This document shows, piece by piece, positions 24,954-33,771 of a DNA stretch of 45,078 nt. A model generated the notes under the pieces. The model saw nothing but the letters and a program-made list of their open reading frames with translations, made no database searches and was not told the DNA's origin. The DNA is from an uncultured Collinsella sp. (lineage in GTDB: Bacteria > Actinomycetota > Coriobacteriia > Coriobacteriales > Coriobacteriaceae). The stretch spans positions 1 through 45,078 of the forward strand of contig URKV01000002.1 of the NCBI GenBank assembly GCA_900548565.1, read 5' to 3'. A program made the translations under genes and the position numbers. Positions within the stretch are counted from its first letter, which is position 1. Each line of letters starts with the position of its first letter.

Positions 24954-25024
24954 TAAGTTGCGGTGATATAGTTCCGGTTTTAGCCTTGAGTAGTCGAGTT
25001 TAGGAACTATTCCACCGCAACTTA
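24954..25024. repeat. TTGCGGTGA-type hairpin element, copy 3
   Basis: Arms 24954-24975 and 25003-25024 pair at 20 of 22 positions around a 27-nt loop. The right arm matches that of copy 2 over 22 bases. Confidence 0.95.
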
Positions 25025-25086
25025 CGAATGATCGGAGCGGCTACAGCACAAGCGTCGGCGTTCGTTTGATGGTCCGCCACGAAAAG

Positions 25087-25225
25087 GGGCCATTTACTAC
25101 GTTTAACTCGATGGGGCCAACCATGACCGCCTTTTTCGAAAATCGACAGGCCTTCTACCTACGGTTTTATTTTTCGTTCTCCCGGCATAGTTGAGGGTAT
25201 CCAATTAAACGTAGTAGATAGGCCC
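25087..25225. repeat. Inverted repeat with TACTACGTTTAA arms
   Basis: Left arm GGGCCATTTACTACGTTTAA (25087-25106) and right arm TTAAACGTAGTAGATAGGCCC (25205-25225) enclose 98 nt of no coding content. The outer edges are GGGCC/GGCCC. A fragment (GGCCATTTACTA) also occurs near 12875, suggesting a dispersed family. Confidence 0.8.
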
Positions 25226-25324
25226 GTTTTGTGGCATACGACCCATTCAAGCCCAATCTCGAAGGCTAAAGAGAGCCTCTCATCAACGCTTGCGAGCAGA
25301 AGATAGCAAAGCATAGCAAAGCAA

Positions 25325-25360
25325 CAAACGCCGGGCCACCTAATGGTTGTCCGGCGTTTG
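25325..25360. terminator. Hairpin at the end of the FtsX-type permease gene
   Basis: CAAACGCCGG (25325-25334) and CCGGCGTTTG (25351-25360) pair perfectly, extended by GCCA/TGGT inside. It could terminate the minus-strand permease operon. Confidence 0.65.
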
Positions 25361-25405
25361 CCCAGATAAAACCTGCCAAAATAAACCTGTCCCTTTTTGG
25401 CAGGT
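25355..25405 (+). repeat. CCTGCCAAAATAAACC repeat at the 3' side of the MacB-like unit
   Basis: Full-length 51-bp copy (CGTTTGCCCAGATAAAACC...CCCTTTTTGGCAGGT). Its last base falls in the stop codon (TAA, 25405-25407 on the minus strand) of the FtsX-type permease. An inverted copy lies at 28928-28977 beyond the other end of the operon. Confidence 0.92.
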
Positions 25406-28170
25406 TACTCGGCGCTCTTGAGGGCGCCGACCATGTCGATCTTATTGAGAGTTCGGTTGGTGGCGAGGTTGACGATGATCGTAAAGCCGAAGGAAAGCAC
25501 CACGGCAAGCACGTAGCTCAGCGGCTCGACTTCGACGTCAAAGTACAGCGACGGCATCTGCAGGATGTACGTAAAGCTCTCGGCCAACGCACCACCCAGT
25601 GGAACGCCCAGTGCGGCACCAATCGCCGTCAAAATCAACGTCTCCTTGTTGACGTAGTGGTGTACCTCGCCGCGACGGAAACCAAGCACCTTGATGGTCG
25701 CCAGCTCGCGTTCGCGCTCCGAAATATTCGTATTAGACAGCGTAAACACCACCACAAACGATAGGCACGCCGCCATAAAGGTCACGAGCACCACGACGGA
25801 ATTGATAATAGTGAAGTTCGCCTCAAAGTTCTCCCAATGCTCGGCCGTGCTCGAAATCGAAAGCCAGCCGTCACTCTTAAGCTTCTTGCTAAACGCAATC
25901 TGGTCGGCCGACAAACCCTTAAGCAACGCAAAGATGCCATTGAGGCGAACGCTTCGACCGAACGCGCGCTCATAGGTGCCCTGCGTCATGTAAAGCGTGT
26001 TGCCCAGATAGTTGAGCGAAATGTCGCTGACTTTGACCTTGGCTACGTTGAGTGACGAATCCTGGACGTGTGCTGTATCGCCCGGCTGAATCCCCAGCAC
26101 CAGCTGTGAACTCTTGCTCAGGTACACATCTCCGTCACGCAAAGATAGCGGCTCTTTGGACTCATCCTCGAGACGCACGTAGTCGTCCAGGTCGTTCGTG
26201 CGGTCATCGGGCACCACGATCAGCTGTACGGTCTCGCTCTTGCCGCCAAATGTAAAGGTGACGTTGTCGGTCATAATCGGCAGCGTCGAAGACACGGTCA
26301 CGTCGGAATCCTTGGCTGCGCTTCGCTCGTCGAGCGCCGCGCACGTCTGTGAAAAATCGTCGGGATTGGCAACCGCCAGCAGGTCATAGCGCGTGATATG
26401 CCCGTACTGCTTGGGCGAAAGCGCGACCGACGTATCACGAATGCCCATGCCGCAAATCACAAGCGCCGTGCAGCCGGCGATGCCAAAGATGGTCATAAAG
26501 GCGCGCTTTTTATAGCGGAATAGGTTACGTGCAGCGACCTTGTTCAAAAAGCCCATGCGGCGCCAGATAAAGCCGATGCGCTCGAGCAAGATGCGCGAGC
26601 CAGCGCGCGGGGCCTTGGGACGCATAAGCGAGGCCGGGGTCTCGGCCATCTCGTGGCGGCAGGCGATAATCGTGGCGCCCACCACGCCCACGGCAAACAG
26701 CGCCACCGAAACGATCGAGGACACGATGTCGTACGAAAGTAGCATCTGGGGCAGCGAGTACATGTCGTCGAACACCGTAAACAGGAACAGCGGCAGGCCC
26801 ACAAATCCGATGATGTTACCGAGCACGCCGCCGATCAGGCACGCCCACAGCGAGTAGTCCACGTATTTGGACAGGATGCGTCCGCGCGAATAGCCGAGTG
26901 CTTTGTACAGGCCAATAAGCGTGCGCTCCTCCTCGACCATGCGGGTGGCGGTGGTGAGGCTGATAAGCACGGCGACGATAAAGAAGATGAACGGGAACAC
27001 CGTGGCGATGGCCTCAATTGACGAGCTATCGCTCTCCACGCTCGAGTAGCTTGCGATATTGCCGCGGTCCTGGATGTACCAGGTGCATTCGCCCAGGTCG
27101 GAAAGCTCGGCGCGGGCGTCGGCAAACTGTTGGTCGGCAGCGGCACGGCGCTGGTCCAGGTCGGCCTGCGCTTGCACGCGCTCCTCGCTGCCCTCTGCCA
27201 TGCGGTTGATGTTATCCTGCTCGATCCCAAAGAGCATGGCGGCCTGACGCTCGGCCGCATCCAAGCTTGTCGGCGTGTCGACCGTCAGCTCCTGAGCACG
27301 CGCCTTCTCGCGCTCCTCGCGGATCTTCTCTATATTGCCCTTGACCTCATTGATCTTTGCCGCGTAGGCATCCGAATAGGAGTTGAGATCCTTGGCCCCC
27401 TCGACGATCACGTGGACAGCGGAGTAGGAAGAAGATGTCGCGGCGTCCTCGCTCACATAGAACTTATAGTCCGCCGCCGAAGCAGCGCGAAAGGCGTTGA
27501 CTGTCGAGTCGGAGCTCACGTCGGTGGGATCGAGGACCTCGGCCGTAATGGTGTAATCGCCCGCGGCAAACTGGTCCTTGGCGCTTTGATTGGACGAGCT
27601 CGCGTCATTGGCGGCAAAACTCACCGTATCGCCGATTTTCTTGCCCGATGCCTTCAGGAACTTCGAAGTCACCGCGACTTCATCAGCGCTCTCGGGCAAA
27701 TCGCCGTTCACGAGCACCGGCTGATCGATGTTCTCCTTGGAGAGACTCTGCACGACCACGCGCTCACGCGTTGTACCCACGGCGGTGTAGGCGGTCTCGG
27801 TGTAGATGCCCTCGGCCGTTTCGACGCCATCGACCTCTTGTATGGCGTCGAGATCATCGTCAGTCAGGCCATAGGTCGACTGCACGTTAATGTCATAGAC
27901 ATTTTGCTGGTCGAAGTAGGCGTCAACCGAATCGCACAGGTCCTCGCAACCCGCCTTAAGGCCGCACATCACGCTCACGCCAAGCGCGGTGATGACCACG
28001 ATTGACAAGAAGCGCTTAAGACTGCCTCGGATTGTGCGGTAGATGCCACGGCGAAAAACCGTCGGCACCATATCGTTTGAGCTTTGGGCAGTGCGGTAGG
28101 TCGTAAAATCCTGCTCGCGCTCCGTGTTCTGTGCGTCGCGGCGTAGGCTGTTTTGGCGGTCCTGGTCCAT
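25405..28170 (-). CDS. FtsX-family ABC transporter permease (MacB-like, large)
   Basis: About 921 residues. An N-terminal cytoplasmic segment of 50 residues is followed by TM1 (about 57-77) and a large extracytoplasmic domain with a long charged coiled-coil (about 275-370, rich in Glu, Arg and Gln). The first FtsX core (about 390-510, motif ERTLIGLYKALGYSRGRI), a second TM and a second extracytoplasmic domain follow, then the C-terminal FtsX core (about 800-915, ERELATIKVLGFRRGEV). This two-core layout is common in Gram-positive lipoprotein or peptide mechano-transporters. Start ATG 28170 lies 5 nt after the stop of the ATPase gene; a GTG at 28182 is possible. Substrate unknown. Confidence 0.9.
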   Translation of the reverse strand: MDQDRQNSLRRDAQNTEREQDFTTYRTAQSSNDMVPTVFRRGIYRTIRGSLKRFLSIVVITALGVSVMCGLKAGCEDLCDSVDAYFDQQNVYDINVQSTYGLTDDDLDAIQEVDGVETAEGIYTETAYTAVGTTRERVVVQSLSKENIDQPVLVNGDLPESADEVAVTSKFLKASGKKIGDTVSFAANDASSSNQSAKDQFAAGDYTITAEVLDPTDVSSDSTVNAFRAASAADYKFYVSEDAATSSSYSAVHVIVEGAKDLNSYSDAYAAKINEVKGNIEKIREEREKARAQELTVDTPTSLDAAERQAAMLFGIEQDNINRMAEGSEERVQAQADLDQRRAAADQQFADARAELSDLGECTWYIQDRGNIASYSSVESDSSSIEAIATVFPFIFFIVAVLISLTTATRMVEEERTLIGLYKALGYSRGRILSKYVDYSLWACLIGGVLGNIIGFVGLPLFLFTVFDDMYSLPQMLLSYDIVSSIVSVALFAVGVVGATIIACRHEMAETPASLMRPKAPRAGSRILLERIGFIWRRMGFLNKVAARNLFRYKKRAFMTIFGIAGCTALVICGMGIRDTSVALSPKQYGHITRYDLLAVANPDDFSQTCAALDERSAAKDSDVTVSSTLPIMTDNVTFTFGGKSETVQLIVVPDDRTNDLDDYVRLEDESKEPLSLRDGDVYLSKSSQLVLGIQPGDTAHVQDSSLNVAKVKVSDISLNYLGNTLYMTQGTYERAFGRSVRLNGIFALLKGLSADQIAFSKKLKSDGWLSISSTAEHWENFEANFTIINSVVVLVTFMAACLSFVVVFTLSNTNISERERELATIKVLGFRRGEVHHYVNKETLILTAIGAALGVPLGGALAESFTYILQMPSLYFDVEVEPLSYVLAVVLSFGFTIIVNLATNRTLNKIDMVGALKSAE

Positions 28171-28175
28171 GGGCG

Positions 28176-28877
<702 letters not shown>

Positions 28878-28927
28878 CGATCGGTTCCCATCTGATCGGA
28901 TAACTCTTTAGTATTACCCATTTCCCG

Positions 28928-28977
28928 CCTGCCAAAAAGGGACAGGTTTATTTTGGCAGGTTTTATATGGGGAAACG
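28928..28977 (-). repeat. CCTGCCAAAATAAACC repeat, inverted copy upstream of the MacB-like unit
   Basis: Reverse-oriented 50-bp copy. The inner 39 bp (28928-28966) are nearly identical to 25366-25405 in reverse complement, and CGTTTCCCCATATAAAACC matches CGTTTGCCCAGATAAAACC at 17 of 19 positions. Together the two copies bracket the operon as inverted repeats. Confidence 0.92.
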
Positions 28978-29148
28978 GCAGCTATAGATGAGGCGCCGGG
29001 AAGGCAGAGAAATCATCGACGGGGTCAGGCCGACCGCCAAACACAACGTACGCATCTCTATCTGTCAGCCAAATCATTCGAACGGCTGTTCGTTTCTATG
29101 ATATGATTCCACTATTTAAGCAGGCCAATTCGCAGAAAGGCGGCCAAC

Positions 29149-29787
29149 ATGGCGTTCGACTTTAAGAAGGAATGCAAGGAGCTCTACAAACCTGCAAGCA
29201 AGCCGAGTATCGTAACTGTCCCGCCTATGAGCTACGTTGCCGTTCGCGGAAAGGGCGACCCAAATACCGAAGGTGGCGAGTATCAAAACGCCCTGCCGCT
29301 GCTTTACGGCATCGCCTATACCGTCAAGATGTCAAAGAAAGGCTCAAGGAGTATCGAGGGCTATTTCGACTTTGTGGTACCGCCGCTCGAGGGTTTCTGG
29401 TGGCAAGACTCCCCGAGCGGCGACATCGATTATGTACGCAAAGACGATTTCAACTTTATCTCGTGCATCCGCCTGCCCGATTTCGTCACCCAAGATGACT
29501 TTGACTGGGCAGTCGCGGAAGCCACGACCAAGAAGAAACTGGACTTTTCCGCCGTTGAGCTGCTTAAAGTTGACGAGGGTCTCTGCGTTCAATGCATGCA
29601 CACCGGGCCCTACGACAACGAACCGGCGACTGTAAACGCTATGCATGAATACATGACCGAGCAGGGCTATGTCCCCGACTTCTCAGACTCCCGTTTACAT
29701 CACGAAATCTATCTCTCCGATCCACGCAAATGTGCACCGGAGAAACTTAAGACTGTGGTTCGTCATCCTATCAAGCGCGCTGAATAG
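29149..29787 (+). CDS. GyrI-like small-molecule-binding domain protein
   Basis: 212-residue stand-alone protein of the GyrI-like/SOUL-type ligand-binding superfamily, in a larger variant also called YdhA-like. Typical features: MSYVAVRGKGDPN near the start, a central WWQD segment and HTGPYDNEPATVNAM near the end, with a Glu in HHEIYLSDPRK. Such proteins bind drugs or hydrolyse cyclopropanoid or other small electrophiles in some members. No HTH domain is attached. AAAGGCGG lies before the ATG. The palindrome CGAACGGCTGTTCG and TATGAT lie about 50 bp upstream and may be its operator and -10. Confidence 0.85.
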   Translation: MAFDFKKECKELYKPASKPSIVTVPPMSYVAVRGKGDPNTEGGEYQNALPLLYGIAYTVKMSKKGSRSIEGYFDFVVPPLEGFWWQDSPSGDIDYVRKDDFNFISCIRLPDFVTQDDFDWAVAEATTKKKLDFSAVELLKVDEGLCVQCMHTGPYDNEPATVNAMHEYMTEQGYVPDFSDSRLHHEIYLSDPRKCAPEKLKTVVRHPIKRAE

Positions 29788-29859
29788 CGTGGGGCGCCGT
29801 CCCGCGCATCAGGTTTTAGGCCAGGCAATCAGCCGCTCCAAGGTCATCTGGCAGCTTCC

Positions 29860-29957
29860 TTGACGCAGGTCATCGTATCTTATAATTTTATGTCTCTAAA
29901 GCTGGAAAGCCTCTCAACGATGCGCAACTCCAGCTCTTTTTATATCAAGAGGCTTAA
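29860..29957 (+). ncRNA. Promoter and structured RNA leader of an Abi_2-type gene (candidate)
   Basis: TTGACG (29860-29865) and TATAAT (29881-29886) form a promoter with a short 15-nt spacer. The transcript would hold AGCTGGA (29900-29906) paired with TCCAGCT (29929-29935) around a 22-nt loop, then TCTTTTTAT, resembling an intrinsic terminator. Loop bases AAGCCTCT (29907-29914) are the exact complement of AGAGGCTT (29948-29955), which contains the ribosome-binding site of the following Abi_2 stump. Abi_2/AbiF genes are known to be accompanied by small structured RNAs; whether this is one of them is inference. Confidence 0.5.
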
Positions 29958-30083
29958 ATGAAATACCAGAAGTCGTGGATATCCATCAACGAACAGATAG
30001 CGCTATTGACAGAAAACAAGGGTCTTAAGTGCTCTGATCAAAGCGAACTCGAGCGAGCTTTGGTCGAAGTCGGCTACTACAGG
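29958..30083 (+). pseudogene. Abi_2 (AbiD/AbiF-type abortive infection) gene remnant, first 42 codons
   Basis: The first 42 codons read like the N-terminus of Abi_2-family proteins: WISINEQIALLTENKGLKC, then ELERALVEVGYYR, matching the family pattern of an EQIxLLxxxGL helix and a conserved NYYR. AAGAGG lies 5 nt before the ATG. After residue 42 the frame runs into the antisense of ogt and loses all similarity, so about 85 percent of the usual 300-residue protein is gone. The intact family acts in phage-induced abortive infection and shares ancestry with HEPN nucleases. Promoter and leader remain. Confidence 0.75.
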
Positions 30084-30098
30084 CAAAGTACTCGAGCG

Positions 30099-30677
30099 TC
30101 ACTCCTCGTACGCGCCCTCAAGCCGAAGCAGCCACTCCTTGCGGTCAAGCCCGCCGGCATATCCGTTAAGCGAGCCGTCGGCGGCAACCACGCGATGGCA
30201 CGGCACAATGATCGAAATAGGATTCCGCGCGACCGCGGCCCCCACGGCACGGGGAGACACAACAGGTGCTTCGTTTCCCGGTACACGATGTCGAGCCGCA
30301 ACACGCTGGGCGATCTCACCATACGTAGCGACCTCGCCACGCGGGATAGAAAGCAGCTCAAACCAAACCTCACGCTGAAACGCCGTGCCAATCATATGCA
30401 ACGGCGGCGTAAACCGAAGCTCCTGCCCCGCAAAATAAGCATTCAGCCAAGCCCAAGAACGCTCAAGCACCGAAGAAGCCGCGCCATTTGCCGGACTCAC
30501 CGAAGACATCCCACCGGTACCAGAAACCGCATCGGCGCCTTCAACATGTTCGGGATCTTCTTTGAGAAGCGTGGAGCCAAAGTGCTCCTGCCCCTCAAAC
30601 CAAAGCCCCGTCAAACCGCGGCCATCAGCGGCAAGCAAGATTTCGCCCAAAGGCGAAGCAAACGTCGTCGTGACCAC
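30099..30677 (-). CDS. ogt: Methylated-DNA--protein-cysteine S-methyltransferase
   Basis: 192-residue suicide DNA-repair protein that removes alkyl groups from O6-alkylguanine. The acceptor Cys lies in IIVPCHRVV, followed by GSLNGYAGG; the HTH-like DNA-binding part includes FQREVWFELLSIPRGEVATYGEIA. An insertion (about residues 45-65) in the N-terminal domain is Gly/Ser-rich. The start is GTG 30677 with AAAGGAG 6 nt upstream. Its 3' end lies 15 bp from the Abi_2 stump on the opposite strand. Confidence 0.95.
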   Translation of the reverse strand: MVTTTFASPLGEILLAADGRGLTGLWFEGQEHFGSTLLKEDPEHVEGADAVSGTGGMSSVSPANGAASSVLERSWAWLNAYFAGQELRFTPPLHMIGTAFQREVWFELLSIPRGEVATYGEIAQRVAARHRVPGNEAPVVSPRAVGAAVARNPISIIVPCHRVVAADGSLNGYAGGLDRKEWLLRLEGAYEE

Positions 30678-30739
30678 CAGCGGCTCCTTTCAAAACTCCG
30701 CACCATAATACCGCGAATTGTGCAGACAACCCCAATCGA

Positions 30740-30837
30740 CCCCACAGTTCCCAAAGGCGGCAGGCGCGCAGCGCCGCAGCTGCCGGCCACGCCCCACAGT
30801 TCCCAAAGGCGGCAGGCGCAAAGCGCCGAGGCCGCCG
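30740..30837. repeat. Direct repeat, two copies with 52-bp period
   Basis: CCCCACAGTTCCCAAAGGCG (30740-30759) and eight further bases recur exactly at 30792-30819; similarity continues to about 46 bp. Each copy includes GGCGC-N3-GCGCC, a small hairpin. Located upstream of ogt. Confidence 0.9.
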
Positions 30838-30937
30838 CCGGGACCAGGGCTCGCAACAGCCACGCGCCCCCACATCAGCCCAGCGGCCTCAACCAACAAC
30901 AGCCCCATCGCAGGCCGCTCGCAGCAGCGTCACCGCA

Positions 30938-31067
30938 GGCGGGGGCCGGGCTTAGTTTTCAGAACACTCCGCAGACCAGTGTGGCGCCTTGTCCGCGGCT
31001 CCGAAGGAGCAGGACAAGGCGCCACACATGGTCGAGGACGTTCTGAAAACTAAGCCCGGCCCCCGCC
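30938..31067. repeat. Triple-nested inverted repeat after asd
   Basis: Outer arms 30938-30965 and 31040-31067 are a perfect 28-bp inverted repeat (core GGGCTTAGTTTTCAGAAC). Inside, GTGTGGCGCCTTGTCC (30979-30994) pairs perfectly with 31012-31027. The loop holds GCTCC-GAA-GGAGC (30998-31010). The element begins 12 nt beyond the asd stop. Confidence 0.95.
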
Positions 31068-31079
31068 GGACAGGTCACA

Positions 31080-32105
31080 CTACTCGCAGAGCAGCTTAGC
31101 GATCTGGACGGCGTTGGTTGCCGCGCCCTTACGGATTTGGTCGCCGCAGCACCAGAAGGTGATGCCACGCGCAGCCTCGGGGTTCGAGATGTCGCGGCGC
31201 ACGCGACCGACCCAAATCAGGTCCTGGTCAGACGTGTCCATCGGCATGGGGAAGCGGTCGTGTGCATCCTCGGCAGCCATATCGTCAACCAGCTTGACGC
31301 CGGGAGCGGCAGCCAGCGCAGCACGGGCCTCGTCAACCGTAATATCGCGCTCAAACTCGAGTGTAATGCTCTCGGAGTGCGAGCGCAGCACAGGCACGCG
31401 CACGCAGGTGCAGTTCACGCGCAGCTCGGGCAGATGCATGATCTTACGGCCCTCGTTCTGCAGTTTCATCTCCTCGGAGGTAAAGCCCTCCTCCTTGACG
31501 CCGCCAATCTGCGGAATCAGGTTGCTCGCCAGCTGGGCGGCAAATGCGCGCGGCTCGGGAATCTCCTCGCCACGGCCCAGGGCGGCCAGCTGAGCCTCGA
31601 GCTCGGCCATACCGGGCGCGCCAGCGCCCGAAGCTGCCTGATACGTGGACACGATCATACGCTTCACGCCGGCAAGCTGATGCAGCGGCCACGTGGGAAC
31701 CAGGCCGATGATGGTCGCGCAGTTGGGATTGGCGATAAGGCCGTGATGCCATTTGATATCGTCGGCATTGATCTCGGGCACGACCAGCGGCACCTCGGGA
31801 TCCATGCGGAAGGCGTGGCTGTTGTCGACCACGACGGCTCCGCGCTTGACGGCCTCGGGCAGCAGCTCCTTAGCGATATCGTCGCCGGCAGCGCCGAGCA
31901 CGATGTCGCAGCCCTCAAAGGCCTCGGGGCAAGCCTCTTCGATCACGATTTGCTCGCCGCAGAACTCAACGGTCTTGCCCGCGGAGCGTGCGCTTGCCAA
32001 CAGCTTGAGCTTGCCGACCGGGAACTCCTGCTCGTTGAGGCACTCGAGCATCTGGGTGCCCACGGCTCCCGTCGCGCCCAAAATAGCAACCGTGTACTGT
32101 TTCAT
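31080..32105 (-). CDS. asd: Aspartate-semialdehyde dehydrogenase
   Basis: 341-residue enzyme reducing aspartyl phosphate to aspartate semialdehyde, the branch point to lysine, threonine and methionine. GATGAVG (about 9-15) binds NADP; the catalytic Cys is in ANPNCATI (about 126) and the His in RSHSESI. ATG 32105 has AAAGGGGGAAGC upstream. It lies downstream of lysC on the same strand, but a 173-bp gap with a hairpin (32183-32203) separates them. Confidence 0.95.
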   Translation of the reverse strand: MKQYTVAILGATGAVGTQMLECLNEQEFPVGKLKLLASARSAGKTVEFCGEQIVIEEACPEAFEGCDIVLGAAGDDIAKELLPEAVKRGAVVVDNSHAFRMDPEVPLVVPEINADDIKWHHGLIANPNCATIIGLVPTWPLHQLAGVKRMIVSTYQAASGAGAPGMAELEAQLAALGRGEEIPEPRAFAAQLASNLIPQIGGVKEEGFTSEEMKLQNEGRKIMHLPELRVNCTCVRVPVLRSHSESITLEFERDITVDEARAALAAAPGVKLVDDMAAEDAHDRFPMPMDTSDQDLIWVGRVRRDISNPEAARGITFWCCGDQIRKGAATNAVQIAKLLCE

Positions 32106-32182
32106 GCTTCCCCCTTTAAAGGTTGTGGCTTTTGCCCGCACGCCGAGCAGGCCGATTATTGTTGCCAGTTTATACAAGAACA

Positions 32183-32203
32183 GGGCGGGCACGAAACCCG
32201 CCC
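32183..32203 (-). terminator. Hairpin between lysC and asd
   Basis: GGGCGGG (32183-32189) pairs with CCCGCCC (32197-32203) around a 7-nt loop. The T-run is weak, so partial termination or attenuation is possible. Confidence 0.5.
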
Positions 32204-32278
32204 CGTCGAAACGAAACCGAAACGAAACGCCCCGCCGTAGTTTTTTGAGACATGACCCAAAAATCTACCGAGCAGTCG

Positions 32279-33667
32279 CTACTTTTTGAGCGCGGCCAGA
32301 GCGGGATCGACCGGCGCGGGAGCCTCCAGGTCGGAGACCTTCACGATGCCGTTCTCGTCGGAGAAGGCACGGTAGATGGTCTGAATCGCCAGGTCAAAGT
32401 CCTTCTCCTCGACGCCGATAATGATGTTGATCTCGTCGCAGCTCTGCGAAATCATGCGCACGCTCACGCCAGCTTGACCAAGCATGCCAAACAGGTGGCC
32501 CGAGATGCCGGCACGACCACGCAGGTTGCGGCCGACGGTAGCGATAAGCGCCAGGCCCTCGACGACCTCGATCTCGAGCGGCTCGACCTCCTGCTGAATG
32601 TCGCCCACGAGCGAGTACAGCGAGTCGTGCACGTCCTGCTCCTGCACCACGGCGCCAAAGCGGTCGACGCCGGTGGGCATATGCTCGACGGAAACGTCAT
32701 AGCGCTCGAAGACCGAAAGCGCACGGCGCATAAAGCCGACGCGGGGCTTGGTGCGGTCGCGGGCCACGTTGATGGCGACAAAACCGCGCTTGCCGGTCAC
32801 GCCGGTAATAATGGGCTCCGCCTCGCCCTCATCGGCCGTCTCGCTAATGATAGTGCCGGGGTCCTGCGGCGCATTGGTGTTCTTGATGACCAGCGGAATA
32901 CCAGCCTCGCGCACGGGGAACACGGCCTCCTCGTGCAGGACGCTCGCACCCATGTACGAAAGCTCTCGCAGCTCCTCGTAGGTAACGCGGGCGATGGGCT
33001 GAGCCTCGGGCACAATGCGAGGATCGGCAGAATAGAAGCCCGAAACGTCGGTCCAGTTCTCGTACAGGTCGGCACCAAGGCACTTGGCCAAGATCGAACC
33101 CGAGATATCGCCGCCACCACGGTCGAGCAGCTTGATCTGGCCCTCACGCGTCGCGCCGTAGAAGCCAGGCATAACGAAGCCGCCCTGCTGACCGTACTCT
33201 TGCACCAGCTCGGAGGTGCGGTTCATGCTGAGCGTACCGTCGTGATGGAACGCCACAACCGTCGCGGCGTCCAGGAACGGTAGGCCCAGGTACTCAGCCA
33301 TCAGGCGAGCGGTAAAGTACTCGCCACGGCTCACAAGCTCCTCGGTGGAGTAGCCGCCCGAGCGGGCGCGCTCGGCAAAGGCCGCGAACTCCTCACGGAT
33401 GGGATAGGTGAGCTCCAGCTCGTCAGCGATATCAAAATAGCGCTGGCCAATGTCCTCAAGCAGCTCCTCACACGACACGTGGTACTTAACGTGCGCGTTA
33501 ACCAGATAGAGCAGGTCGGTCACCTTGGTGTCACCCTTAAAACGGCGACCGCAGGCGGAAACCACCACAAAACGGCGAGCCGGATCGGCATCGACGATGG
33601 CCTTGATCTTCTTGAAGTGTTCGGCGTCGGCGACCGACGAGCCGCCAAACTTGGCAATCTTAATCAT
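32279..33667 (-). CDS. lysC: Aspartate kinase
   Basis: 462-residue monofunctional aspartokinase, first step of the aspartate pathway. KFGGSSVAD at the N-terminus is the family signature; the kinase domain covers about 1-300, with LDRGGGDISGS as a substrate/nucleotide segment, and two ACT domains follow (about 310-450), the site of allosteric control by lysine and/or threonine. It is divergent from thrC, 104 bp apart. Confidence 0.95.
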   Translation of the reverse strand: MIKIAKFGGSSVADAEHFKKIKAIVDADPARRFVVVSACGRRFKGDTKVTDLLYLVNAHVKYHVSCEELLEDIGQRYFDIADELELTYPIREEFAAFAERARSGGYSTEELVSRGEYFTARLMAEYLGLPFLDAATVVAFHHDGTLSMNRTSELVQEYGQQGGFVMPGFYGATREGQIKLLDRGGGDISGSILAKCLGADLYENWTDVSGFYSADPRIVPEAQPIARVTYEELRELSYMGASVLHEEAVFPVREAGIPLVIKNTNAPQDPGTIISETADEGEAEPIITGVTGKRGFVAINVARDRTKPRVGFMRRALSVFERYDVSVEHMPTGVDRFGAVVQEQDVHDSLYSLVGDIQQEVEPLEIEVVEGLALIATVGRNLRGRAGISGHLFGMLGQAGVSVRMISQSCDEINIIIGVEEKDFDLAIQTIYRAFSDENGIVKVSDLEAPAPVDPALAALKK

Positions 33668-33771
33668 GGGCTGGAGGTTACCTTTCTAAAAAGCCTCTGC
33701 GAACCTATTTTGCGCGCTCTGATACCATGGTTTCACCGATTGGGACCAAGGCATCCGAGGAGCAGTGTTAT

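Larger units (their letters stand above)
24901..25404. other. Repeat-filled gap without genes
   Basis: It holds a TTGCGGTGA-type element (24954-25024), an inverted repeat with TACTACGTTTAA arms (25087-25225), a terminator-like hairpin (25325-25360) and a CCTGCC-type repeat (25355-25405). No reading frame with a ribosome site was found. Confidence 0.8.
30678..31079. other. Gene-free interval between ogt and asd
   Basis: It contains a 28-bp direct repeat in two copies (30740-30837) and a triple-nested inverted repeat (30938-31067). No coding frame is credible despite long open frames, which are GC-driven. Confidence 0.8.

Noticed and set aside
30084..31046. Continuation of the Abi_2 frame to 362 codons
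   Set aside because: Beyond codon 42 the frame is antisense of ogt and then runs through repeats; its Arg/Pro-rich composition shows it is not protein-coding.
33668..33771. Riboswitch or T-box leader for threonine genes
   Set aside because: Only 104 bp separate lysC and thrC; no specifier stem, T-box sequence or lysine-riboswitch features were seen.
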